Notes: generated from the letters alone by a model not told the origin. 64,000 nucleotides of DNA from Erinaceus europaeus (GCF_950295315.1 NC_080166.1:96663141-96727140), one strand, 5' to 3'; positions 12,241 to 23,530 are shown, numbered from the stretch's first letter. Program-made: numbers and translations.

Positions 12241-12634
12241 TTAGAAATCAACACACTGTGGGCCTATTACAACTGTGATATGGGACATACAGAGTCGCAC
12301 TCCTAAGTTAGATCTGCAGAAGTTACATTAGTCAAATGATCACACAGACAGTATGCAAAGCACAGTTTGAGAAGACAAAGATGTGAAGCTTGCTCTTAAA
12401 ACCTGTGAAAGAAGAATTTTATCTGGGACGATCCAAGATAAACTTTCTAAGGAAACAGCACAAAAAGATGAGTTAAGGTTGGCTGAGAGCTAGGGAAGCA
12501 TGAGAAGGAAGACCAAGAGCAAAGGACATGATCAAAGACCCTAACATGAGGGAAGAATGAAGTAAGAAGGAAATAAATACACACCCCACAGCCAGGGCTC
12601 AAGCTTTGCTGGTTTGGATAGAATTCTCCAGCAC

Positions 12635-12989
12635 CAGAGCATCAGTGGTAGCTCGGTGGGTTAAGCACACATGGCGCAAAGTGCAAGGACCAATGTAAGG
12701 ATCACAGTTCAAGCCCCCGGGTCCCCACCTACAGGGAGAGTCACTTCACAAGCGGTAAAGCAGATATGCAGGTGTCTATCTTTCTCTCCCCCCTTCTGTC
12801 TTTTCCTCCTCTCTCAATTTGTCTCTGTCCTATCCAACAATAATGACATCATCAACAACAATAATAATCACAACAATAATAAAACAACAAGGGCAACAAA
12901 AGGAAAAAAAGTAGCCTCCAGAAACAGTGGGTTTGTGGTGCAGGCACTGAGCTCCAGCACTAACCCCGGAGGCAAAAAAAAAAAAAAAA
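12635..12989 (+). mobile_element. ERI-type SINE, A subfamily with 3' hairpin module
   Basis: Full structure plus the extra 3' module gcctccag...cggaggc directly before A16. Perfect duplication gaattctccagcac at 12,621-12,634 and 12,990-13,003. Confidence 0.92.
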
Positions 12990-13164
12990 GAATTCTCCAG
13001 CACTAAGTTTCACATTAAGGAGCTCTGTGCTTATCCAGGGAGCAGGGGAAACCACTTATTGATTAGCCATTTTCTCATTCTCTCCCCAAATCCTTGTATC
13101 TCCAATGTAGACAGCAGGCTTTGTGAAAGGAATTGGATCAGGCTTTTTGCTAAAAAGTATATGT

Positions 13165-13439
13165 TACAGGAGGGGTGCATGGTCAGGTATTAGTGCATTG
13201 GGTTAAACACACATAGTGCGAAGTGCAGGGATCCAAGGAATGATCATGGTTCGAGTCCCCAGCTCCCCACCTGCCAGTAGGTTGCTTCACAAGCAGTGAA
13301 GAAGGTTTGCAGGTGTCTATCTTTCTCTATACCTATCTTCCTCTCCTCTCTCTGTCCTATCCAATAAAACGGGGGAAGAGTGGCCACCATGAGCAGTGGA
13401 TTCATAGTGAAGGTACCAAGCCCCAGTGATAACCCTGGA

Positions 13440-13491
<52 letters not shown>
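13165..13491 (+). mobile_element. ERI-type SINE, A subfamily with 3' module and GA tail
   Basis: B box ggttcgagtcccc near 13,250; 3' module agcagtggattcatagtg ... aaccctggagg; the tail has become a pure (GA)n tract at 13,444-13,491. Confidence 0.88.
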
Positions 13492-13494
<3 letters not shown>

Positions 13495-13561
13495 TTGCTA
13501 CCAGCAATTTTGAACTAACCCCACATTATACAAGGCCTACATAAAAATATTAGTATAATTG

Positions 13562-13920
13562 CAATAATTGCTATGGGTTGAATTGTGTTTTACCAGGAAA
13601 GACATATTAAAGTCTTAGTCCTCAATGCCTTAGAATGTGACTTTATTCACAACTAGGATTTTTTTTTAATTGTTTATTTTTACTTAATTTAATTTTTAGT
13701 CACCGGGGCTGTGGTAACTGGAGAAAAAGTTAGAGAGGGAAAGAAAGACAGAGAGGAGAGACATTTGCAGCACTTCTTCACCACTGACAAGCTTCCCCCT
13801 TGGTAAGTGAAATTCATTGCTTCAACCCAGACTCTCACACAGTAATGTAAACCCTCTACCAGGTTAACGAAACCCCACATACAGGTTTTATATAGATAAT
13901 CAAATGGTTAAAAGTGCAGA
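13562..13920 (+). mobile_element. MLT1 (MaLR) LTR remnant split by a SINE
   Basis: Starts tgctatgggttgaattgtgt, continues taaagtcttagtcctcaatg and cttagaatgtgactttattc, the opening of MLT1 LTRs. After the minus SINE (13,665-13,883) the phrase agataatcaaatggttaaaa fits the next LTR block. Non-coding. Confidence 0.65.
13665..13883 (-). mobile_element. Diverged ERI-type SINE (B-like)
   Basis: T-rich left end, GA-rich block, cttcaccactgacaagcttc, and head ctctaccaggttaacgaaac. It interrupts the MLT1 LTR. Confidence 0.7.
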
Positions 13921-14140
13921 GTGTTTGAAACATTGCCAAGAACAGATGCCTAGATAGTTCATGTTAACTAGTTAGCCATTATCTACTTTTATTAAACTGA
14001 GGAAATGACAATATATTTACACAAAGCTGTTGAGCTATATTGAGTAAATACTTAAATATTAAATATTCAGAGCCTTTTTCTCTACCCTTAACCATTATCA
14101 CAATAACAATTTTCATTTTCAATCTTAAAATGATGATGAC

Positions 14141-14345
14141 TAGGGAATCGGGCGGTAGCGCAGCAGGTGGTGCAAAGCACAAGCACCTGCATTAGGATCC
14201 CAGTTCCCCACCTGCAGGGGAGTCGCTTCACAGGCGGTGAAGCAGATCTGCAGGTGTCTCTCTGTCTCTCTTCCCTCTATCTCCCCCTTCTCTCTCAATT
14301 TCTCTGTCACTATCCAATAACAAATAAATAAATAAATAGTTTTAA
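14141..14345 (+). mobile_element. ERI-type SINE (A), first of a tandem pair
   Basis: Head gggaatcgggcggtagcgca; a deletion removes most of the region between A and B boxes. Target aaaatgatgatgac at 14,127-14,140 and 14,346-14,359. Confidence 0.9.
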
Positions 14346-14359
14346 AAAATGATGATGAC

Positions 14360-14673
14360 AGGGCTGGGTAGTATTGTAGCAGGTTAAGTGCACATGGCAC
14401 AAAGCGCAAGGACAGGCTCAAGGATCCCAGTTCAAGTCCCCGGCTCCCCACCTGCAGGGGGAGTCACACTTCTCAGGTGGTGAAACAGGTCTGCAGGTGT
14501 CTTTCTCTCCCCCTCTCTGTCTTCCCCTCCTCTCTCGATTTCTCTCTGTCCTATTCAACAACGACAGCAGTAACAACAAGGGCAACAAAAGGGAAAAAAT
14601 AGCCTCCGGGAGCAATGGATTTGTAGTGCAGGCGTCGAGTCCCAGCGATAACCTTGGAGGCAAAAAAAAAAAA
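14360..14673 (+). mobile_element. ERI-type SINE (A with 3' module), second of the pair
   Basis: Begins exactly at the duplicated target of its neighbour; ends with module gcctccggg...ccttggaggc and A13. A near copy of the target (aaaatgataatgat) follows at 14,672-14,685. Confidence 0.9.
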
Positions 14674-14959
14674 AATGATAATGATTGTGAAAATAAGTGT
14701 TAATCCACTTATACAACAATCATCCTTCCCTTGATCCTACTTCAAAGCTAGTGCCAATTTCCACTTTCTCCGTATATAAAACAAACAAACAAACAAACAA
14801 AAATCCCCTCAAGGTTTGTTTTCCTTGCTGCCTATAATGTACCTCCTTCTCATTCTTGCTTAGGATCACTTGGATATTCACTCTCAGCACACCAACAAAA
14901 ACAGTAGTCATCTATACTCTACTTAATTTTATAGTCTATGCTGGATCTTATTATTTTGA

Positions 14960-15060
14960 ATGGTGCACTGCTCAACTCTATTAATGATGCTAGGGATTGA
15001 ACCTGAGACTTCTCACATGAAAGACCAGTGTGCTGCCACTTCACTGTCTCCCCAGCCCCA
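14960..15060 (-). mobile_element. C-like SINE fragment
   Basis: tgctagggattgaacctgag then gtgctgccacttcactgtc: a reversed B box and head. No tail kept. Confidence 0.55.
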
Positions 15061-15079
15061 TTCTCATTCTCATTTTAAT

Positions 15080-15975
15080 GACACAAATGCAGATTCTAAA
15101 GTGGTTCTTATTTACTCCTCCTCTTTACCAGACTTCAAGGACATCACATTCCCATACTTCTGCATAGGTTGTTCTTCCCAATTCTCTTCTTCCTATCTTT
15201 CTTTCTTTGTTAGGACAGAGAGAAATTGGAGCAAAGGGAGAAATAGTGTGGGAAGAGTGAGAGACATGCATAGCATTGCTTAACTGCTCATGAAGTTTTC
15301 CCCCTGTGGGTGGGGACCTGGGCTTGAACCTGAATCTTTGAGCATGGCAACAGGTGTGCTCAATGGGCATGCAACTGCCCAACCTCCAGTTCTCCCCACT
15401 GTGTTTTATCCACCTCTGCCAGATCTGAAACCAAGTTCTTGGATTTTCATTCTTCTCTATATACTCACTCCTTTAGTGATGCTATCTAATCTTAGAGATT
15501 TTAATACCATCTCTAATCTGATGCCTCCCACTTGTGTATATCCAGACCATACCTTTCTCTATAACTCCAGACACAAGACATTCAATTGCCTACTCAATAT
15601 CGTCGCTTGGATACACAAAACTTTTCAAAGACTTCCTATGCTGCATAGGAATGATTTCAGATGATTTCATATTCTTCCAACAAACTGCACCACCTCCAGA
15701 TTTCACCATCTCCGATTACAGCAACACATTTCATGCTGTTCAGAGCAAAAACCTAGGAGTTATAATAGATGTTAGACTCCCCCCCTCCCCAACCTGTTGG
15801 TTCTACTTTCAAAACATATCCCGAATTCACCCTCTTCTCACTTTGCCATTGTTTGCTCTAGTCAGCAACATCTCTTGCTGTGATGAGTATAATAATCTGA
15901 TTCCTGTCCTTTCTTCTCCTCTTACCTCCTACTGTCTCTTCTCAACATGGCACTTAGAGTTGCTATAAGTCTGTC
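15080..15975 (+). mobile_element. L2 LINE fragment (3' part of reverse-transcriptase ORF)
   Basis: Translation at about 15,740-15,840 gives KNLGVIIDVRLPPSP and FQNISRIHPLLTLP, the signature of the L2 ORF2 C-terminal part; the DNA just upstream also fits L2 (tcaattgcctactcaatatc). A minus SINE at 15,175-15,392 interrupts the left part. The 144-codon open stretch at 15,534-15,968 is a fossil, not a gene. Confidence 0.75.
15175..15392 (-). mobile_element. ERI-type SINE (B-like), inserted in L2
   Basis: gaagttttccccctgtgggt, gggacctgggcttgaacctg and head tgtgctcaatgggcatgc in reverse. gttcttccca at left and gttctcccca at right look like a worn duplication. Confidence 0.78.
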
Positions 15976-17605
15976 CCTATGATTCTTTCTCTCAAACTTC
16001 TTTAATCAAATCGAAAGCAGAAAATATTTCTCAATGCCGTGAAAAGAATATTAATAATAATATGCAAGACACAGGATTATAAGCATTAGGATGTAAGAAC
16101 AGGAATCCACACAAAAAGATACAGTACTGTATTCTGTTAAAAGGATGGCATACATATCTTATTTTTTCAAATGAATTTTTTTTGCTTAAAAATATATTTT
16201 GGGATTCAGAACAGTAAAAAGAAAAATGTAATAGATTCCACATATAAAGTTTAAGCCACAGCCTTTCATATAAGATTTACACATACCTACAGTGTACCAG
16301 CATGGTAGAATAGCAGGAAATAATAGGGATTAATTAAAAGTGAACAAAGATTTAATTTTATGAATAACTATGTATGGATAATTATGAACCATTAGCAAAG
16401 AAAAACAGCTACTATTCATGCAGTAGGTAATAACACTCATATCCTTAAGTCTAAATTTATTTAAAATGAGTGGTTATCAGTAGTGGACTGGTTTTTATTA
16501 TCAAGGTAGATTAAACTATACTATTTTTAGTTAATATATGTTAGCAGCGACTTACCTACTCTCAAGTGAATAAAGTAAAATACATTCTGATGAGTGATTT
16601 CAACTTCTTCCTTTCGCCCATTTCCTATGCCATGGGAAGATCACACTTCTTTTTTGACTCTCTGAACTGTTTATACGAAGCTACATCATTTGATATTTAT
16701 GTTTCCTAGAAGTTCATTTTTGGTCTGGATACATACATTTCATCTTCATGCATAAATTATGTAAGAAACTCAAGGGGCTATTTTCCTTTCTCCTTTGCTG
16801 TATCCCTCAGAAAAGCAGTGAAGACACAGATGATACTTGGTAAACACTTGCATTCTGAAATACTCAATAAGACAGGCCTTACGTTGTAGTGCATATTGAT
16901 TTTCAGAAACCAAACTAATAGATAACAATAGTCTCATTATAATAATTGATAACCTCTGAGACTCTGAATGGATTTCCATTTGAACTTTCCCTCTTCCTAT
17001 CATGGTTAGCAAATTTTCCAAAGAGCCCATGAAAGGGCCTCATCTTCTGAGTTTATTCTCTTTATTTGGGGATACAGACTATTTCTAATTCCCATGAAAA
17101 AGAGTAATCTGTCATGATATCACTGGCACATGCTGGCAAAGCTATCATTTTATTCTCCTCTAAACGAGTTAAGGGCTGATGACATTATTCAAGGTAGCAT
17201 CTGCCCAAGCTTTAAACGATCTATAGAATTCACAATGGGTTGACAGAGCTGACTATTTCCCAATCGTTTGCAACATCTCTGATATTTTTATGGCTTCTAT
17301 CTCCCACAGCGTGGATCTTTCAGTCTAACATGTTCTTTCTCCATGAAAACTCACTTTGATTCTCTCCTGCTGCTTATGAGTAAACTCCCTGATGTGTTTG
17401 CAATTTATTGCCGTCTCTTTTCTTCTTTCCAATAAAAGGAATTTTACAGTCACTCTCATAGTGACCAATGTGGGGGTGGGAGCCATGAGAGTGATGATAG
17501 TGACAAGCCAAGTGCATTCTATAGACTTGGCACTAAATAAATGACCTGGGGCTATAAATTGTTTGCTGCCAGGCCATCTTAACAGGAAAAGTTGCACAAT
17601 CATTT
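15976..17605. other. Intronic, nothing recognised
   Basis: 1.6 kb of AT-rich sequence free of recognisable SINEs, ending at the tRNA-half insertion. Confidence 0.5.
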
Positions 17606-17618
17606 ACAAGTTGGGAGA

Positions 17619-17656
17619 GCTCCAGTGGCGCAATCGGTTAGCGCGCGGTACTTATA
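17619..17656 (+). pseudogene. 5' half of a tRNA-Ile(UAU) gene, retro-inserted fragment
   Basis: These 38 bases match the start of mammalian tRNA-Ile(UAU): acceptor strand GCTCCAG, D arm GCGC...GCGC, anticodon stem strand CGGTA and loop CTTATA containing anticodon TAT. It stops at tRNA position 37, exactly where the intron of this tRNA gene begins. The T arm, acceptor 3' strand and any A-tail are missing, so it cannot be a functional gene. It is bracketed by acaagttggg at 17,606-17,615 and again at 17,656-17,665, which looks like a target-site duplication. This fits the known class of tailless tRNA retropseudogenes made from 3'-truncated RNAs. The D-loop A box is intact. Unmutated over its length, so likely young. 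Confidence 0.85.
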
Positions 17657-17765
17657 CAAGTTGGGGAGTAAGTTGTATCAGTGAGAAAGAGGAGTTACCT
17701 TCATTTTGTTTTGTAAAATCTATACTAATTTTTTTCTTTACTTAATTGATTTTTTTACTAAAATT

Positions 17766-17945
17766 GTGGCACAAGGGCCAGGGAGATATCTTAGAAGGAG
17801 AACAGGGAATATGCATGCATGAGGTCCCAAGTCTGATGCCTGTCACTGCATATACCAGAGCTGAGCAATGCTCTGTCTGGTCCTGTCTTTCTCTCTCTCT
17901 CTCTCTCTCTATCTCATTTTCTCATAAAAATAAATATTTTTAAAT
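17766..17945 (+). mobile_element. C-family SINE with CT tract
   Basis: gggccagggagatatcttag head, accagagctgagcaatgctc, (TC)n at 17,888-17,911, AAAT tail. Confidence 0.75.
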
Positions 17946-17949
17946 GAAA

Positions 17950-18777
17950 AAAATAATAAAGTAGAGGCACAATGAACCAGGTATGGAGATTAACAAAAAT
18001 GTATTAAGAAAATCCATGACCAGACTCAAGACTCACCTTCCTACTCTGACTGAACAATTTCAATCTATTGGTCCCTTCTAATTCATACTACTATCACATC
18101 AAGTATGCCCCACCCACCATGCCAGACCTTTGTCTTTCACAGTACCATCTATTCAATAAATGAGAGAAACGGCCATACACTGTCTGGAAAACTGGTCTTT
18201 GCAAATGTAGTTCTGGCATCAGAATGGCTAGATTCTTTCCAGGTATGCTCTGTCCTTTTCATGGCTGACAGAGAGTTTATCACTTATGCCTCACTATGGA
18301 CTATTTGGGCCCATTGTTACACCTGTTTTATTCATTTCTCCAGAGCTCATTCATTTGTCTACATTCCTATGTCTCACACAAGTTTTCTAGCCAAGCTATA
18401 TGGCTTCTGGGTCCCTTGATCCACTCTTCTTATCACAGCTCTGGAAGCAAGGTAAGTTGTGAGTTAATACTTATGAATGCCAGTGTCCAGGTGACATACT
18501 TTTTTTTTTTTTTGGATATGCTGCCTTAACCTTAGAGTAAATTGGGGGTCAGAGAATTTTGCATGTAGCCTTTTCACTAATACTCACTGGAGAAAAAAGA
18601 CCAATTTAGATTCCTATAGATGAAACAAACAGCTGGATATTTTAAAGATGATCTGTTTCAATAAAAGGCTTATTATTATAAACTTACATAAATAGCAAAC
18701 AGAAAAAAGAGAACATATTATCAAGCAGAGTGTATTAAAGGATTAGTTCATAATTGCTGACTGTGAATACTGTGCAG
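17950..18777. other. Intronic, nothing recognised
   Basis: Unique; T15 run at about 18,500. Open frames at 18,105-18,529 show no family. Confidence 0.5.
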
Positions 18778-19040
18778 TTTATTTTTTATTTGTTTATTTT
18801 CCATTGTCACTAGGGTTATTGCTGGGGCTTGGTGCCAGCATTAAGAATCTACTGCTCCTGATGGACATTTTTTTCTTGACAGGATAGAAAGAAATTGAGA
18901 GGGGAAAGGAGAAATATCAATAGCTATAGACCTGCTTCACTGCTCATGAGGTGTTCTCCCTGTAGGTGGGGAGTGGGGACTTGAACCTAGGTCCTTGTAC
19001 ATGGTAGTATATATGCTGGGTATGCCACAGCCAGGCCCCT
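18778..19040 (-). mobile_element. ERI-type SINE with 3' module, older
   Basis: Reversed 3' module (gggttattgctggggcttgg ... ctactgctcctgatgg), core cctgcttcactgctcatgag, and head tgctgggtatgccacagcc. Confidence 0.82.
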
Positions 19041-19065
19041 TACTATGCACTTTATCTACTTTATT

Positions 19066-19391
19066 TTTATTTTTTGCCTCCAGGATTATTGCTAGGGCTT
19101 GGTGCCTGCACTATGAATCCACTGCTCCCGGAGGCCATTTTTCCTATTTTGTTGGTCTTGTGGTTATTGTTGCCATTGCTGTTGTTGTTGTTGGATAGGA
19201 CAAAGAGAAATCAAGAGAAGAGGGAAAGACAGAGAGGGGGAGATAAAGATAGACATCTGCAGAACTGTTTCACCACCCGTGAAGTGACCCCCCTGCAAGT
19301 GAGGAGGCGGGGGCTTGAACCAGGATCCTTATACCAGTCTTTGCACTTTATGTCATGTGCACTTAACTCATTGCATTAACAGTGAGCCCCT
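19066..19391 (-). mobile_element. ERI-type SINE, A subfamily with 3' module
   Basis: Opens (reversed) with module gcctccaggattattgctag ... ctcccggaggcc. Duplication actatgcactttat at 19,042-19,055 and actgtgcactttat at 19,393-19,406. Directly beside the older copy. Confidence 0.9.
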
Positions 19392-19544
19392 CACTGTGCA
19401 CTTTATAACTAAAATACATCATTTCTCATATAAATATGCTTCATAAAATTAGAAAATGCCTTAACTGGGTAGTGTTTCTTTTCAGTACCGGTAATTTCTA
19501 TATTAATCAATTTGTACCAAATAATACCCAAAGTATATTATTAT

Positions 19545-20025
19545 TGTTGTTATTATTATTATGGCACAATGGTGGGACTTCAACTATGCACAATTCATTT
19601 CTTTGAACTGTTTTTCATTTAAAAAGAAAGTGGAGAGAGGGAAGGGGAAATGGAGGGGAGAGAGAGGATACTGTAGTGGAGGGTTCTTTGTTGTCCTGTC
19701 ACTTTCCTTTTTTTTTATTTCTTAGAGAATTAAAAAAAAATTATTTGATAGGGCATAAAGACATAGAGGAGGAGAGAAAGAGAGGAAAGAGACAGACATA
19801 TCTGCTGACCTGCTTCACTGCTTGTGAAGCATCCCTCCCTCCTGCAGGTGGGGAGCAGGGGCTAGAACCTGAGTCCTTGCACATGGTAAAGTGTGTGCTT
19901 AACCAGGTGTGCCACCACCCAGTCTCCTTGTTCTATCACTTCCCATGTGGTGTGAGGGCTTGAACTTGGGGTGCACACATAGCAAGCACAGCCATACCCA
20001 ATGAGCTATCTCTCCAGTTCAAGAA
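19545..20025 (-). mobile_element. D-family SINE split by a B SINE
   Basis: Left piece to about 19,708 (GA-rich block and worn 3' end), right piece about 19,929-20,020 ending in head caatgagctatctctccag. The inner SINE is listed separately. Confidence 0.6.
19709..19927 (-). mobile_element. ERI-type SINE (B) nested in a D SINE
   Basis: A/T-rich tail at left, tgcaggtggggagcagggg, B box region gggctagaacctgagtcc, head ttaaccaggtgtgccaccac. Flanks ttgtcctgtcactttcc and ttgttctatcacttcc form a worn duplication. Confidence 0.85.
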
Positions 20026-21261
20026 TAATCACTGTTGCATGTTCAGTGAATTGCCCATGGTATTTTAGCTATGTAATATAAACGAAAATGCAATAGGTAA
20101 TAAATCCATTCAATAGAGGGCAATGGCAATCTGGAACTCAAAGAGCTACAAGCACATTTTGTCTAGAAAATACCATTTCCTAAAACTAATGAAGCTTAAT
20201 GAATAAAGTAAACAGTACTGCTGTGACAGCTCATTTTTAGTATGAAGGACTCTGGAACCAAAAACAGAGAATCGAATTTTCAAATAAGAAAATAGCAAGG
20301 AAGGAGAGATTACCCTTTGCTGTCCCCTCCAACTGCCCACTGTTTTTATGAATAAATAACTAAAAGAGATCCAACTGTCAGTGGGACAGTCGCTGTTAGG
20401 CCTCAGTGGTCTCAATGAGTTATGTTTAATAGACTCACTGAGTAATCAAATTATGATAATTTAGAAGTGACATCCCAACCTCTTTGTGTAAGGTGTTCAT
20501 GAGTGATTTCCTCTTTATTTTCTTTGTTTTGTGGTTGTAATCAGATTCACAACATGAAGTGTCATTAATCATGTATGATAATGATACTCTCATTGTGATT
20601 TATGGAAAAGGCTAAAGCAATTCTGACATCTGACAATAGTTACAGTCATTTTATCTTGTCCCTGTGAACACATTATTTTTGTTTCATTAATTCTGTATTT
20701 ATGTGAATTTCAATATCGTTCACATATATTTAAATGTTTGCTATCATAAGAACAATAGTAATAATTTGGATTTGATTAAATAAAATGATAACAAATGCCC
20801 TTGTCTTCTTTTCTGGAGAGCCAATAAAGAAATTCAGAAAACACACTAGTATGTATCATTCTGTGTGATGTGATCACAACACATTGGCTTGTATCAGATT
20901 CATGAAGGCAGTTTGGATTTGATCTACTATACAACTTCACAGAGGAAAAAAAAGTCAAAATGAAGTCTAAAGCAACTTACTTATACAGAAAAAAAAAAAG
21001 AGAAGAATAGTCACATGTGTAAGAAGCAGTAAAATTTTACAAGTTTTCCTTTTGATTATTTCTCAGTTGAACATTTTGAGGAGCAATAGGTAATCCTAAG
21101 GCATTTTGCAGAAGTTCTACCAGAACAAGTAAGATTGCTATAAAGAATCTGATTAAGGAATGTGATTTTGGAAGCTTTAGTCATTACATCAGGCATACAC
21201 TTTAATATCCACTGTGTTTGAAAGGTAATGAAATATGTAGCAAAAATGGCCAAATAGGTCA
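20026..21261. other. Intronic, nothing recognised
   Basis: AT-rich unique sequence with an A11 run near 20,990. Confidence 0.5.
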
Positions 21262-21381
21262 TGAGAGGCATTATAATGGTTAAATAAAATAAAATAAAAT
21301 AAAACTCTCATGCCTGAGTCTGTGAGTTCTCAGGTTCAATCCCCAGTACCACCATAAGCCTGATCAGTGATCTGGTCTCAG

Positions 21382-21438
<57 letters not shown>

Positions 21439-21492
21439 GTGTGTGCTTCTGTGTGTTTCTTCCACTCTATCTCTCATTAAAATAAATGTACA
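21262..21492 (+). mobile_element. C-family SINE with AAAAT and CT expansions
   Basis: ctcatgcctgagtctgtgag, ggttcaatccccagtaccac, ataagcctgatcagtg; (TC)n at 21,383-21,439; AAAT tail. An (AAAAT)n run breaks the head. Confidence 0.8.
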
Positions 21493-21774
21493 AATAATAA
21501 TTGCCAAATAACAAAGATCTTGTTGTTTTCATAATTCATAAAAGCAACAGTTTCTTTTCTACAGCGGTGCAAGACTTTGTGCACACTCACACAGTGCAGT
21601 AAGAATAAACTTGCAGGTCAGCAAGAACACGGAATAATAGGTAAGAGGTCATCTGACCTACTAGGACTGTACTCCAGAGGATTTACTGCATTTTAAAATT
21701 ATTTCACATAAGTTAAATTATTCATTCTTAGAACATATTTAGGGTTCCAGATAGAGATGGGTTTGTTTGTTTGA

Positions 21775-21897
21775 TGTTTACCGAAACACTGCTCAGCTCT
21801 GGCATATGGTGGTTTGGGGATTGAACATGCGACCATGGAGCCTCAAGTGTTAGAATCTGTTTGTGTAACCATTGTGCTATCTCCTTTACCCTCGATA
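21775..21897 (-). mobile_element. C-family SINE
   Basis: Reversed: aaacactgctcagctctggc, gggattgaacatgcgaccat, ttgtgtaaccattgtgctat. Confidence 0.8.
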
Positions 21898-21959
21898 CAC
21901 GGTTCTTTCCATCATTAGTTACAAAGAAAAACTAAAAAGAGATATAATAAACAACATTG

Positions 21960-22165
21960 TTTACAATGCTGCTCTTGTACATTTTCTGGTTTTGTTGTTG
22001 TTTTGTGAAGACAGAACTTGACAAATTAGTTATTTCACTGATTTTTCATTCAGATATAGAGAGGGAAAGACTGAGGCATCACAGCACACAAACTTCTTCC
22101 AATGCCACCGAATCTTCTATGCGGTATGACCTATCCTATTCAGTGAGCTATCTCTACCCAGGGAG
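21960..22165 (-). mobile_element. Diverged D-family SINE
   Basis: agatatagagagggaaagac, catcacagcacacaaacttc and head ttcagtgagctatctctacc in reverse. Confidence 0.55.
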
Positions 22166-22169
22166 CTAT

Positions 22170-23012
22170 ATTTCTGGTCTCTCTGGACATTTTTAGAAAT
22201 ACCTGTAATAACTTTTTCAACTCAAATTTAAATTATTCCTTTATTCTTGGATATAATTCTGTATACTACCTATGTAGCATTAACAGTTTGAAATACTAAG
22301 GTTAGAAATCAAAGTTATTGTGTCACAGTGAACCTTTCCAGGAAGTACAAAAGTCATCTCTCTTGTGAGCCCACTAGTCAATAAGCAAGAGATTGAAATG
22401 TCTGTCTGGGTTGGAAGCTGGATGAAGTCGTTCAGAAGATCCAACAGTGAAGAGATAGAATTTAGAAGCTAGCACTCAGGGAACAATAAAAGTGCAAGCA
22501 GCAGAAGCACAGTCTGTTCCCATGTACAATCGATAATAAAACCATATGTACAAGAATGGAGAGTTTGTGAAAAAGAAATCTCTTGTCAGTGGTTTTCAGT
22601 CAGCAATTGAGCAGAGAGAGACTGACGAGAAAGAAAGCTTCCATCCTTAATTTGATCCTCTACAGCTCTGTACTGGAAGAATGGGTGTTACTTATTTTTA
22701 TAAAGATTGCCCTCATTAGCTCTTAATTTTTTTCCAGCAATGACTGTGGAATTATTTAGGATATTTATTTTGACATTTACTGCTTATCTAGAACACAAAC
22801 TTAAAAAGATGATTTGTGGATTGTTTAAAGAAAAGGGACTGAATTTGTTTTAACCTCTTGAATCCTCTTATAGAAAGTCCAGTCCAAATTGTTCTTTACT
22901 TGGGCTTAATTAAACCTAGAGTTTAATTAAGCCCAAGTGACATTCAGTGTCAGTCATAATTTCCATATAATTTAGCAAGTATACATTTCCAAAAGGAGTG
23001 GCACATATACAT
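22170..23012. other. Intronic, holds the 18-bp inverted repeat
   Basis: Otherwise unique, no repeat family or exon seen. Confidence 0.5.
22898..22938. repeat. Perfect 18-bp inverted repeat, 5-nt loop
   Basis: acttgggcttaattaaac, loop ctaga, then gtttaattaagcccaagt. No mismatch. The longest perfect hairpin noticed in the window. Confidence 0.96.
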
Positions 23013-23242
23013 AAAAGCATTAGGGGGGAGGGGAAGTAGCTGTCACGTGGGTAGTGCATTGCTCTATCATGTCCACAGCCCAGGTTCAAGCTTGGCCTCC
23101 ATTTCACTGAAGAAGGCTTTTCCATTGTTTCCTCACATCCCCATCCCAGTCTCTCCGTCATTATTAGACAAAGATAGTCGACAGTGACAAAGCCTTTGAG
23201 ATGACCAAATAAATTGGAAAAGAACAAAAAAAAAAAAAAAGG
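23013..23242 (+). mobile_element. D-family SINE
   Basis: gggtagtgcattgctctatc head, cagcccaggttcaagcttgg B box, pyrimidine-rich middle and A16 tail. Confidence 0.7.
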
Positions 23243-23335
23243 AAAAAAACCAGAAGACCTCTATGTGCTTCTCTTTGTTTTCACAAGTCTGCTGAAGTGC
23301 CTCATGGGATCAGAGTACAGGTAAAGAAAACCTAC

Positions 23336-23530
23336 TCTGAGGCCAGGTTGTGGCACACCTGGTTAAGTGCTCACATTACAGTGCAGAAAGACCCAGGTTC
23401 AAGCCCCTGGTCCCCACCTGCAGGGGGAAAGCATCATGAGCGGAATGCTGGTGTCTCTGTCTCTGTTCAATAATAAATACATTAATTAATTTAATTAAAT
23501 GTAATTAAATTTAAAAATATATAAAAGAAA
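23336..23530 (+). mobile_element. ERI-type SINE (B)
   Basis: gaggccaggttgtggcacac, acccaggttcaagcccctgg, ccacctgcagggggaaagc; AATT-rich tail. Middle shortened. Confidence 0.85.

Noticed and set aside
15534..15968. 144-codon open frame with polymerase-like residues
   Set aside because: It is a decayed L2 reverse-transcriptase remnant; only short stretches match and there is no start context.
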